Of a DNA stretch of 42,755 nucleotides, positions 16,379 to 23,794 are shown one piece after another; positions within the stretch are counted from its first letter, which is position 1, and every line of letters begins with the position of its first letter. The stretch comes from Blastocatellia bacterium (lineage in GTDB: Bacteria > Acidobacteriota > Blastocatellia > RBC074), in NCBI GenBank assembly GCA_016789725.1, contig JAEUQN010000040.1, forward strand, positions 1 to 42,755. Reading direction: 5' to 3'. The position numbers and the translations under genes are program-made. The notes beneath the pieces were generated by a model. That model had not been told where the DNA came from. It saw only the letters and a list, made by a program, of their open reading frames with translations, and did not search any database.

Positions 16379-16693
16379 ATGATTCGCATTGCCAACAAGA
16401 AAACCTATCGCGGCACAGGCGTGTACATCGGCAGACCCTCGCTGCTCGGCAATCCCTTCCATATCGGCACGCACGGCACCCGCGACGAAGTCATTGCCAA
16501 GTACCGTGCCTGGCTGTGGCAACAAATCCAGGCACGAACCGCCGTCTTTCAGGAACTGCAACGATTGGCAATCCAAGCCCAACACAATGATCTGGTGTTA
16601 CTCTGTTGGTGCAAGGAAGAGACCCGCCAAGTTCCGTGTCACGGCGATATAATACAGGCGGCCATTCGTTGGTTGAATGGGCAAGATCGGTAA
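16379..16693 (+). CDS. DUF4326 domain protein
   Basis: A 104-residue protein with the DUF4326 pattern: an opening beta hairpin around VYIGRPSLLGNPF, a central helix YRAWLWQQI, then LVLLCWCKEE and PCHGDII. The Cys/His residues at CWC and CHG suggest a metal or nucleotide site. DUF4326 genes are common on phages and plasmids, and their function is not established. A strong AAGGAG site lies 9 bases before the ATG. The gene would have been next to ssb before the intron arrived. Confidence 0.8.
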   Translation: MIRIANKKTYRGTGVYIGRPSLLGNPFHIGTHGTRDEVIAKYRAWLWQQIQARTAVFQELQRLAIQAQHNDLVLLCWCKEETRQVPCHGDIIQAAIRWLNGQDR

Positions 16694-16747
16694 ATCGTGA
16701 ACGAGACGAAACCACAATCTCTTCTGTTCCCTTTCCCGTTCCCACGA

Positions 16748-17095
16748 TCAATCCGAGAACGAATTCCGAACCGGTACCGAAACCGGAAACGGATCGGTTC
16801 TGACCATCGTTTCGGGAACAATTTCGGGCGGGCTGCCCAACTCACCCTGCGCCTGTTTCTGTTGCCGCCATTGGTAGAATCCGCGATCCGCATCAAACAG
16901 CCGTTGCATGCCACGATCTATCAACTCATCCGGGGTCGGTTCCTCGCCCGCCATTTCTTTCACATACAAGACGTACTCCGCAATCTGTTGCAGCACATCC
17001 TGCCGCAGGCGAAACGAAGCTTTCTCATAGACGATTCGTTCAAATCTCAGCAGCGGTTTGCGCAACTCTCCCTCTACATTCTTTTTTCTCGGCAT
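16748..17095 (-). CDS. DUF2274-like small protein
   Basis: A 115-residue protein. The segment from about 18 to 70 (KASFRLRQDVLQQIAEYVLY, then EEPTPDELIDRGMQRLFDADRGF) resembles DUF2274 proteins, which have an RHH-like core and are found next to trb-type conjugation genes. The C-terminal 40 residues are Pro/Val-rich and repetitive in DNA. ATG at 17095 follows AGAGGA at 8 bases. It is transcribed away from the mobilization operon, so the interval to 17560 is a divergent control region. It may be a transcriptional regulator of mobilization. Confidence 0.6.
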   Translation of the reverse strand: MPRKKNVEGELRKPLLRFERIVYEKASFRLRQDVLQQIAEYVLYVKEMAGEEPTPDELIDRGMQRLFDADRGFYQWRQQKQAQGELGSPPEIVPETMVRTDPFPVSVPVRNSFSD

Positions 17096-17559
17096 AGTTG
17101 TATTCCTCTTGAGTTTCCAGTTTAGCGAAATCAGCGTTGATTTCTGTGACGCGCGACTCTTTCGCAAACGCCATACCACGACGAAAGCCGAGCCGTTCAT
17201 CGTTGACGAACGATGGGGTCGAACCAGCCGACCGTTGAATACCGTCGTTTCCCACCGCTTTTTCTCTCGCCCAGTCGCCCTTTTTCTGGTCAACCTGTTC
17301 TTTAATCACGTGGGACAGGATTGGGGCATTTCTTCAGGTTAACGCTTGCTCGCAAAGTACACGGCAACAAGAAGCTGTTTGGTTCTTGCGGTTACAAACG
17401 CGAAAAACCTCATAAACCTGCGTGCGGAACTCATTGCGTTGACGACAGATCGCCGATAACCAAGCCATCCGACCAACAAAAACAACTCCCAACCTTCATG
17501 GAGCGATGCTCTGGCGCGCGGTTTGAATACCAGAATCACCGACAAAGGAGTGAACACCG
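17096..17559. other. Gene-free control region, candidate oriT
   Basis: A 464-base divergent interval before the relaxase operon, the usual location of oriT. It contains a perfect inverted repeat CATCGTT-GACG-AACGATG (17198-17215) and a second one CAAGAA/TTCTTG (17368-17373 and 17383-17388). On the minus strand at 17316-17321 there is ATCCTG, which resembles the nic core of MOBP-type elements. AAAGGAG precedes the start at 17560. The exact nick site is not shown by sequence alone. Confidence 0.4.
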
Positions 17560-18051
17560 ATGCCCATCAAAGGAAGACCCAGACTGGTAGCGAAGCAGGC
17601 CAGCGGCACCAAATTGTTCGTAGATGATTTGCGCGAAGTCATCAAACTCTCCCAAACCGAACCGCGCAAAACCATCAGCGATACGCTGCGTGAATTGGTG
17701 CATGAAGCCCTCGTGAATCGCCGCCTGCAAGCTTTCAAACGAGATCAGCAAGAGGCACAGCGCACAGAACAAACCGTCACCGGAAATGAGCTGAAAGAGA
17801 TCAAAACCGCGCTCACTAAACTTGCGTCGGAGCAGCTTCCGCTGCAATCGTTCCTGGCCGAAATACTCGGGTTCACAATCGCTGCCGAACGAAAGTCGCA
17901 TCTGCTGCTGCAAAACTTTCTGCTCAGTCGTGGCGTGAGTGAAGAAGCCGCGCAGAAACTGCTGGCAGAACAGGAAGCTCGCAGCCGCCAGAACGTCGAA
18001 TCCATCCTGCGCACCATCCTGCCAACGCAATCACCGAAGGAGTCCAAATGA
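17560..18051 (+). CDS. Mobilization accessory protein (MobC/relaxosome-like)
   Basis: A 163-residue basic protein. The N-terminal 60 residues look like a ribbon-helix-helix or short DNA-binding region (VDDLREVIKLSQTEPRKTIS, then LRELVHEALVNRRLQAF), followed by an alpha-helical, Leu-rich coiled segment to the end. Its stop overlaps the relaxase start (ATGA), the normal order of a relaxosome accessory and its relaxase. It probably binds oriT and loads the relaxase. Sequence similarity to a named MobC family cannot be shown here, so the role rests on position and size. Confidence 0.65.
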   Translation: MPIKGRPRLVAKQASGTKLFVDDLREVIKLSQTEPRKTISDTLRELVHEALVNRRLQAFKRDQQEAQRTEQTVTGNELKEIKTALTKLASEQLPLQSFLAEILGFTIAAERKSHLLLQNFLLSRGVSEEAAQKLLAEQEARSRQNVESILRTILPTQSPKESK

Positions 18052-21000
18052 GAGTTGTTGTATCCATCAAATCCACGCCCGGCGGCGGCAATGCCAGTCA
18101 AGCCGCCCGCTACATTGCCTATCGAGATCGCGACGAAGAACGCGAAGGAACCGAACCACGCCCTTTGTTTTCAGCAAAAGAAAACACCTTGAGTTTTTGG
18201 CAGGCAGAACGTGTGTTGACGAAAGATCGCACGCCGACCAAAGACGAAGTCGCGCATCTGGCGGTGAGCCTGAAAGCCGACGATTTTCACGCGCTCGGTC
18301 GAGATGAAACGACGCGCCAACAAGCTCTCAAGGACGTCACGCGCGAAGCCATTGCCGAGATTGCGCAGGAACTCGACGCAGAAGATTTGCGCTGGGTTGC
18401 AGGCGTGCATCGCAACACCGAACATCCGCATCTGCATCTGCTGATTCACAAAGATTATGTGACACGCACCACAGGACAGCCGCGACGATTTGCTCGGCTG
18501 CCCGAAAGCGCATTGCCCAGCCGTTCGCAGGAGGAGAACGGCGCGGAGAAAATTCAGCCCGGCAGTTTCAGTCATGCATTTGCGTCAGCCCTGGATCGGG
18601 CGCAAGAACGCGCTCGGCAGCAGCCGCAACAACGTGAAGAAGTGGGACAAACTGCACGAGCGCTGCCCTCCACAGAAGGACAGAAAAACACCGGAGACAA
18701 AAGCGATTCGGCGACCGAACGATTGTTGGCGGCGGCACAACGTAATCCTTCGCTGGCAGGCCGCGAACTCATCACCGCACTCATCCTGCGCGGGGCAGAA
18801 CCGGAGCCAAACGAACGCTCATCGGCGCGTGATCTGCGCACGGCATTCCGCACAGCAAGCTTGAGTGATTCCGATTATCGAACGCCCTATGAACAAGCCG
18901 ATTGGTTAGGCCAGCAAAGTCAGACGCTCCGCGATCTCTATGAACACGGAGCCAGTCTAAATGGCGATGTGCTTACCCTTCCTGCGGAAGAACACGAACT
19001 GCCGACCGCACACGAACAACCGTTCATCACGAGCCTGCCGTATGCCGTCGCACGGATCGGTAACGCAAAACAAGCGGCAGATTTTCATGCGCTGGCGAAA
19101 TCCATTGCTGGCGAAACTGCCGATGTGCGCACCGAAATCGAAGTGTTTCGGCATTACTACACGCAATTAAAAGCTGCCGATTCCAACACGGCGCGCGCAG
19201 AAACGACCGAGAAAGTTTTGACCGAAATGCGTCCCTTGGCCGAAGCAATGAAAGTGTTGGAAACCCGTGAAAGCCTGGAAGCACAGGAGCAAGATATAGC
19301 AGAGGAACGATCTGAAAACAGTCGTACAGAACTGGAAAACATCAGGTCTTACAATACCGCCGCACGCACTGTTCATCTGCGGGATGAGGCATTGCGTTTT
19401 CCTGCTGGCTTATCCTTTGCAGCGCAGGAAAAATTGGTCGCGCAATCGCTCCCGACGCTGGATCGTTTATTGGAAAGCGGCAAAGAAAAACGCGCCTTGA
19501 TCGCAGCCATTGACGGCGCGACCTACAAACCGGAACTTTCAGAAGAAGAACGGGCGGAGCGGTTCAAAGTCAGCGAATTCCTCAAGGCCTATCTGGAAGA
19601 GCGCATGCGCGATCCTGAAACGCGGGCGCTCAATTCTTCGGCGGCTTTTCGTTCGGCACATCAGCAGTTGAACGCGACCACTTCTTCAGAAGAATTGAAT
19701 CGGTTTGCCGAGACGTTTCTGCGGGACAATCTGGCGCGTGGGGAAGCCCTGCGATTGCACAAATCTGATCCGGCACAGCATCCGCAACCAGAAGTCATGC
19801 CGCTCAAAGCCCGCGAACGAAACTTGCTCTTTTATGGCCGCGCTCCCGAACATCACACAGCGGAAATGCGTGAACTGCGTTATGCGTGGGGTTTGTCACG
19901 AGAAGCGCGTGCGTCGCGTGTGCGTGACCTGCACGAAGGCCGTCTCCAACCCTCTAGCACGTTGGAAAAAATGTTGACGGAACTGGAAACGCGCCAAAGT
20001 TTGCCTGCCCTCAAACACTATCAAGCCAGCCTGCTCAACGAAAAGATGGACAACCCCGGCAAGCTGGATTTGCAGTCGTTGTATGAGCGTCTGCCGCCAC
20101 ACGAACGCACGTATTTGCTGGAACGGATTGCAGCAAAAAAAGAAGCCTACCAGCGCCCGGAACCGCCGCTACGCGAAACAAAAGACGAAGCAAAACGAGC
20201 CACTGCCACACCACGCTCGCAAGGTGATCTGCCCCGTGAAAGCCAGGCGTACCGTGAATATATGGCAGGTATGGGAGCCATTGAGCACCGCCTCGTCAAC
20301 GAAGCTGTCCAGCGGCGTCAAGCGGCTACCAGAGGCATTCTCGTCAGCAAAGAAGAATATCAACTGTCCATTACGGAAGCGCGCTCCCTGCTACCTGCCG
20401 AAACCCAAATCAAACTTCGGCAGCAAGCGAGAAATCAGGCGTGGGAACAGCTTGCGACACCGGAAGTCTTTACCGCCGAACCAAAGGCGCAGGAATTGAG
20501 CAACACCATCGCCCATCTCCAGGAAAATTCACAGCAACGCGCTCGCCTGGCGCATCAAGTGTTGGAGGAATTCGTGCAAGAGAAGATCAGCGCATCAGCC
20601 AATAAGGAAAAGATCAACCATGCTGCTTTGACCAAGCTGACACCGAATGACGCACAGCGATGGCAAGCCTTACAGGACTACGCCATCCGCACCCGCGAAG
20701 AATTGTATCGTGGCTTTGAATCGCTTGACGTCATCCGCCGCGACATCGAGCAAACTCGCACCGTCAAAGAGACGCTGGTGGAACGACGGGAGAACCAGAT
20801 CGAAGTAGATCGCAAGCCTGAAAATGCGTTCCCGGCAACAACCAAAGTGCCAGAAATATCGTTGCGCAACGATGGTGTTATCCCCCCAGAACGGAATTCA
20901 ACGGAGCGATCAGCAGTAGTGGAACCGGAACGTTTTACCTGGGTCGTAGAGTCTGATCAACAATGGCATTTTGATCGCTTGCCTGCACCGCAGGAATTGC

Positions 21001-21068
21001 CGCGTAGAGAGGCAACCAATACACCTGCCCGCGAGGATTTGGATCACGAATTCAGCTATGAACGATAA
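18048..21068 (+). CDS. Relaxase (MobA/VirD2-like, HUH nuclease)
   Basis: A 1006-residue protein. The relaxase domain is at the N-terminus: tyrosines Y22 and Y25 in YIAYRDRD, and the metal-binding motif H121-x4-H126-P-H128-L-H130 followed by LLIHKDYV. That HxxxxHPHxH pattern is the relaxase motif III. It would nick oriT, stay linked to the 5' end and guide transfer. The remaining 750 residues are helical and charged with no helicase Walker motif, so it is not a TraI-type helicase fusion. The frame is intact, with its start fused to the accessory gene. Confidence 0.85.
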   Translation: MRVVVSIKSTPGGGNASQAARYIAYRDRDEEREGTEPRPLFSAKENTLSFWQAERVLTKDRTPTKDEVAHLAVSLKADDFHALGRDETTRQQALKDVTREAIAEIAQELDAEDLRWVAGVHRNTEHPHLHLLIHKDYVTRTTGQPRRFARLPESALPSRSQEENGAEKIQPGSFSHAFASALDRAQERARQQPQQREEVGQTARALPSTEGQKNTGDKSDSATERLLAAAQRNPSLAGRELITALILRGAEPEPNERSSARDLRTAFRTASLSDSDYRTPYEQADWLGQQSQTLRDLYEHGASLNGDVLTLPAEEHELPTAHEQPFITSLPYAVARIGNAKQAADFHALAKSIAGETADVRTEIEVFRHYYTQLKAADSNTARAETTEKVLTEMRPLAEAMKVLETRESLEAQEQDIAEERSENSRTELENIRSYNTAARTVHLRDEALRFPAGLSFAAQEKLVAQSLPTLDRLLESGKEKRALIAAIDGATYKPELSEEERAERFKVSEFLKAYLEERMRDPETRALNSSAAFRSAHQQLNATTSSEELNRFAETFLRDNLARGEALRLHKSDPAQHPQPEVMPLKARERNLLFYGRAPEHHTAEMRELRYAWGLSREARASRVRDLHEGRLQPSSTLEKMLTELETRQSLPALKHYQASLLNEKMDNPGKLDLQSLYERLPPHERTYLLERIAAKKEAYQRPEPPLRETKDEAKRATATPRSQGDLPRESQAYREYMAGMGAIEHRLVNEAVQRRQAATRGILVSKEEYQLSITEARSLLPAETQIKLRQQARNQAWEQLATPEVFTAEPKAQELSNTIAHLQENSQQRARLAHQVLEEFVQEKISASANKEKINHAALTKLTPNDAQRWQALQDYAIRTREELYRGFESLDVIRRDIEQTRTVKETLVERRENQIEVDRKPENAFPATTKVPEISLRNDGVIPPERNSTERSAVVEPERFTWVVESDQQWHFDRLPAPQELPRREATNTPAREDLDHEFSYER

Positions 21069-21105
21069 GCTGTAACCGGCTTGATTCAACGTGAGGATTT
21101 AGATG

Positions 21106-21660
21106 TTATCGCTGTCCATTCGCGGCGAGCATATTGCAAAATAATGCGCCCTGCTCAATCGCATCATCCAATGCGCGATGCGTGTGCGGCAAGGGATCAA
21201 ACCACGCTTTTGGCATATTGCGTTTTGTGCTTTCTCGATAGCCTTTTTTCAAGAGCGCCATCGCGTATGTTTTGATGTCCAGGGCGGAATGAGAAAACGG
21301 ACTCGCGCCCACAAAGCGGATCAGATACCAGTAGACGAACAGAAAATCAAAGGCTGCCGGATAGCCCACAAACACGGGCTTGCCGGGCAATTGCCTGAGC
21401 CATTCGGCGTAGGCTTGCATCGCCGTTGCCGGGTCTTGCAGATTCTCTCGACAAGCGGCCCACGCTTCTGGTTGGGTTTCCCACCATGCCATCGTTTTCG
21501 GACAGGGTTTGGCTTCGGGCAGGAGTTCCAGATTCGCCGTGAAGGTGCTGACCAATGTCTTATCGCTGCGGTAAGCGGCAGAAGCGAAACTCAACATCGA
21601 ATGCACGCCGGGAATCGGGCCATCAGTCTCCACATCAGTGCTGACATAAATCTCACTCAT
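21106..21660 (-). CDS. DEDD-type 3'-5' exonuclease
   Basis: A 184-residue protein with the DEDD exonuclease layout: STDVETDGP at about 7-15 supplies the first Asp/Glu pair, [10 protein letters not shown] the second Asp, and [10 protein letters not shown] the final Asp with a preceding His (DEDDh type). It would trim RNA or DNA 3' ends. ATG at 21660 overlaps the AbiEii stop (ATGA). An upstream in-frame extension to 21843 is rejected because it lies inside the AbiEii gene. Its place in an AbiE operon suggests a third, coupled component. It ends 37 bases from the convergent relaxase gene. Confidence 0.8.
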   Translation of the reverse strand: MSEIYVSTDVETDGPIPGVHSMLSFASAAYRSDKTLVSTFTANLELLPEAKPCPKTMAWWETQPEAWAACRENLQDPATAMQAYAEWLRQLPGKPVFVGYPAAFDFLFVYWYLIRFVGASPFSHSALDIKTYAMALLKKGYRESTKRNMPKAWFDPLPHTHRALDDAIEQGALFCNMLAANGQR

Positions 21661-22601
21661 TCGCTTTTCTCCCCTGCTGAAGTAACGTCCCAGCCGCGCT
21701 GCGGCAGCCATTGTGCAGCGAATGATTCTCCCGCTCGTATGGCATTGAGCGGCGGCATCAGAAAATCGTGTAAGCGCGTGACCACATCGGGCAAAGGAAC
21801 CGTCGCCGCTTTCAGTTTCCCGCGCCGCAAAAAGGCACGCCATTGCGCCAATTTCTCCGGGTGATTCCCGTAACTTGCGGACAATCCAATCGGCACGTTT
21901 TCCGGCAACGTTGTCTTTTGGCGCATAAACGTTGCCCGAATCGCTTCCATCAGAAGTGCTCCGTCAAAGGCAAACGATTCGGTGAACACCCAGAGGTCAA
22001 AATAATCCTTGGCCCGGCTGTTACTAATGCCCCGCTCAACCATCGCGTGAAACTTCTCCGCCACGACCGTTTCGCGCTGATACGCGTGCAGTTTGGGCGC
22101 AGGCATCGGGAGTAACGTCGGATATTCAATCGCCACCGGAGCCGGAATCACCGCATCGCCAAAGCCCACGTCCACTTGCAACGGAATGCGCGCTTTGCCC
22201 AACAAGGCCAACAGATTGATCCGCACGCCTTCATATTTGCGGTCTTCCCGAATGATACTGCCGCGCACTTCTGCGGGTGGCATTACCAATCCATCTTCGG
22301 CGCTCTCCATCATTCCGATTTCCCGAAAGATCATTTCCATCTCGGCAATTGTATTCACGCCATAACCCAGCAAATCCAAATCCTGTGTCGCACGATGCGG
22401 CTCATCTGTCCACAAGGCAAATAACATCGCGCCTTTCAAAATAAACCGCTGCTGATAGGGCGACTGCGACAAGCGATAGAGCCAGCGTTCCAGCGCATAA
22501 TTGATGAGCAAATCCTGAAACTCCATCCGGCGCGTTTTGGCAATCCGTAACAGACGGTCGTGCAGCGAGGCAGGCAAATTGGTCGGAGTTTTCGGTTTCA
22601 A
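21657..22601 (-). CDS. abiEii: AbiEii-type nucleotidyltransferase toxin
   Basis: A 314-residue protein. The nucleotidyltransferase core is [27 protein letters not shown] at about 53-79, giving the G-S/A and D-x-D residues of the DNA polymerase beta-like fold. A later [18 protein letters not shown] and [11 protein letters not shown] helix pair is typical of AbiEii. In type IV AbiE systems this toxin is neutralised by the AbiEi antitoxin encoded just before it. The start is a TTG at 22601 that overlaps the AbiEi stop (TTGA), with GGAGG seven bases upstream. Anti-phage abortive infection is the known role of the family. Confidence 0.88.
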   Translation of the reverse strand: MKPKTPTNLPASLHDRLLRIAKTRRMEFQDLLINYALERWLYRLSQSPYQQRFILKGAMLFALWTDEPHRATQDLDLLGYGVNTIAEMEMIFREIGMMESAEDGLVMPPAEVRGSIIREDRKYEGVRINLLALLGKARIPLQVDVGFGDAVIPAPVAIEYPTLLPMPAPKLHAYQRETVVAEKFHAMVERGISNSRAKDYFDLWVFTESFAFDGALLMEAIRATFMRQKTTLPENVPIGLSASYGNHPEKLAQWRAFLRRGKLKAATVPLPDVVTRLHDFLMPPLNAIRAGESFAAQWLPQRGWDVTSAGEKSE

Positions 22602-23203
22602 TCCAGTGCCTCCAGATACGGATAGATCACACGCGCGACGCGGCAGAATTCGGCATAGCGCCAGATGTCATCCACCGTCGCGCGCTTGTGCCGCAGCGTT
22701 TCGCGCAAGGCTTCAAGCGCCACATCCTTGCCCACCTTGTTGCGAAACTTGAAACAATCCGCAACCGTTTTGGCAGGGTTATACACACGCAGCGTCACGC
22801 CTTCCTGAAGATGTTCTTCAATCCCGGCGCGAAATGCTTCGCCCGAAAGATAGTGAATGCGCAGCGGCGGCGTGTCCACAGCAGGGCGACGTGAACCCCG
22901 TTCCAGCATCAGCCAGACTTCAAACGGCTTTTGCGTAGTGAGTTGATGAAAGCGCAGCGCCGACAGCAAACAAATTACGCCTTGGGGCACGCGCTTGGCA
23001 GCTTGCAGCAGGCTGTAATGCTCACTGACTTCGGTGCCTGCCAAACGATACAATCCGCGTCCTTCGCGCTCGACGATGCCTTTCTCGACCAGGCGTTGCA
23101 GCGTCATCGGATGCACACCCTGGGCCGACAATTCGCGCGCGCGCACGACTTCTGCCTGTCCAAAGAGTGCGAGAATGCGTTCTGTTTCAGGATTTTCAGT
23201 CAT
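22598..23203 (-). CDS. abiEi: AbiEi-type antitoxin/transcriptional repressor
   Basis: A 201-residue protein. The N-terminal winged helix (ERILALFGQAEVVRARELSA, then LQRLVEKGIVEREGRGLYRL) and the following domain with LLSALRFHQLTTQ and VYNPAKTVADCFKFRNKVG match the AbiEi antitoxin family. It should bind its own promoter at inverted repeats and block toxin synthesis or activity. ATG at 23203 fits the family start but has no clear ribosome site; an in-frame GTG at 23251 is an alternative. The operon order is antitoxin, toxin, exonuclease. Confidence 0.85.
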   Translation of the reverse strand: MTENPETERILALFGQAEVVRARELSAQGVHPMTLQRLVEKGIVEREGRGLYRLAGTEVSEHYSLLQAAKRVPQGVICLLSALRFHQLTTQKPFEVWLMLERGSRRPAVDTPPLRIHYLSGEAFRAGIEEHLQEGVTLRVYNPAKTVADCFKFRNKVGKDVALEALRETLRHKRATVDDIWRYAEFCRVARVIYPYLEALD

Positions 23204-23297
23204 CGTTAGTCGCGTGATAAAACGTTTGTTCTTTTTATCTAGAGGTAACACTTTCTCACATTCTCATCAACTGATCAAATTCGGGTGATCTCTTGCC

Positions 23298-23443
23298 TTC
23301 AAGCGTGGAAACAAAACTTGATGGCACAGCAGCAAGAATGCCTGAGGCATTTTCAATGGAGCCACGTTCATTCAAACGTGGAAACGATTTGGCGGATATA
23401 GTTGAAGATGTACGCAGACTGGGATTCAATGGAACCACGTTCA
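23298..23443. CRISPR. Degenerate mini CRISPR-like array (one full repeat, two half repeats)
   Basis: One complete repeat (23352-23385) starts TTCAATGGAGCCACGTTCA and ends AAACGTGGAAAC. It contains the palindrome CCACGTT (23362-23368) and AACGTGG (23375-23381). A left half repeat ends GCGTGGAAAC at 23312, and a right half repeat starts TTCAATGGAACCACGTTCA at 23425. Both the 3' ends and the 5' starts are exactly 73 bases apart, giving two spacers of about 39 bases. No cas genes are in the window, so it is an orphan remnant or a small accessory array. Confidence 0.6.
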
Positions 23444-23456
23444 ACTGAGATCGGGG

Positions 23457-23783
23457 CTACAATTTGGTATGGGCAGTTAATCCGAGGATGGTTTCTACTT
23501 GTCCAGCAGCACGCATCACCTGATATAGGTCAAGCCAGTCAACCGTCGTATTCTGCGAAACGAAGTTGGTGAGATACGTTTCTGATTTTGATTTCACTCC
23601 ATTGCGGGCATTTGCTTCGGTCAAAGCACATATCAGGGTGTCGCCTTTACGAAAATGGAGTGAGGCTGCACCGCCCTTACCGATATAGGGTACGGCTATT
23701 TTCTTTGGCAAGCGGCATTCTCTGGCGAGCTTTTTAATGAGGGGCCAGAGCTTTTCCTGAGAAAGGAATATTAAATTACTCAT
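23457..23783 (-). CDS. PLD-like short protein (possibly truncated DrmC-type)
   Basis: A 108-residue protein whose centre (AVPYIGKGGAASLHFRKGD, then LTNFVSQNTTV) resembles the opening of phospholipase D-family proteins of defence operons such as DISARM DrmC. The expected LHAKV strand and SxN residues of a full PLD domain are missing; the protein ends soon after, with an HTK near its last residues. It is probably a truncated gene or an unusually short relative. Its 3' end abuts the degenerate right repeat of the mini array, so a rearrangement may have removed the rest. It starts 11 bases after the large PLD gene. Confidence 0.5.
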   Translation of the reverse strand: MSNLIFLSQEKLWPLIKKLARECRLPKKIAVPYIGKGGAASLHFRKGDTLICALTEANARNGVKSKSETYLTNFVSQNTTVDWLDLYQVMRAAGQVETILGLTAHTKL

Positions 23784-23794
23784 AAGGACTTCAC

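Noticed and set aside
17040..17309. A minus-strand GTG frame of 89 codons before the DUF2274-like gene
   Set aside because: No ribosome site, overlaps the better-supported gene in another frame, and lies over the hairpin-rich candidate oriT. It might be a remnant of a coding region, but cannot be supported.
21178..21864. Plus-strand frame of 228 codons opposite the exonuclease and AbiEii genes
   Set aside because: Antisense shadow; the minus strand carries the DEDD and AbiEii motifs.
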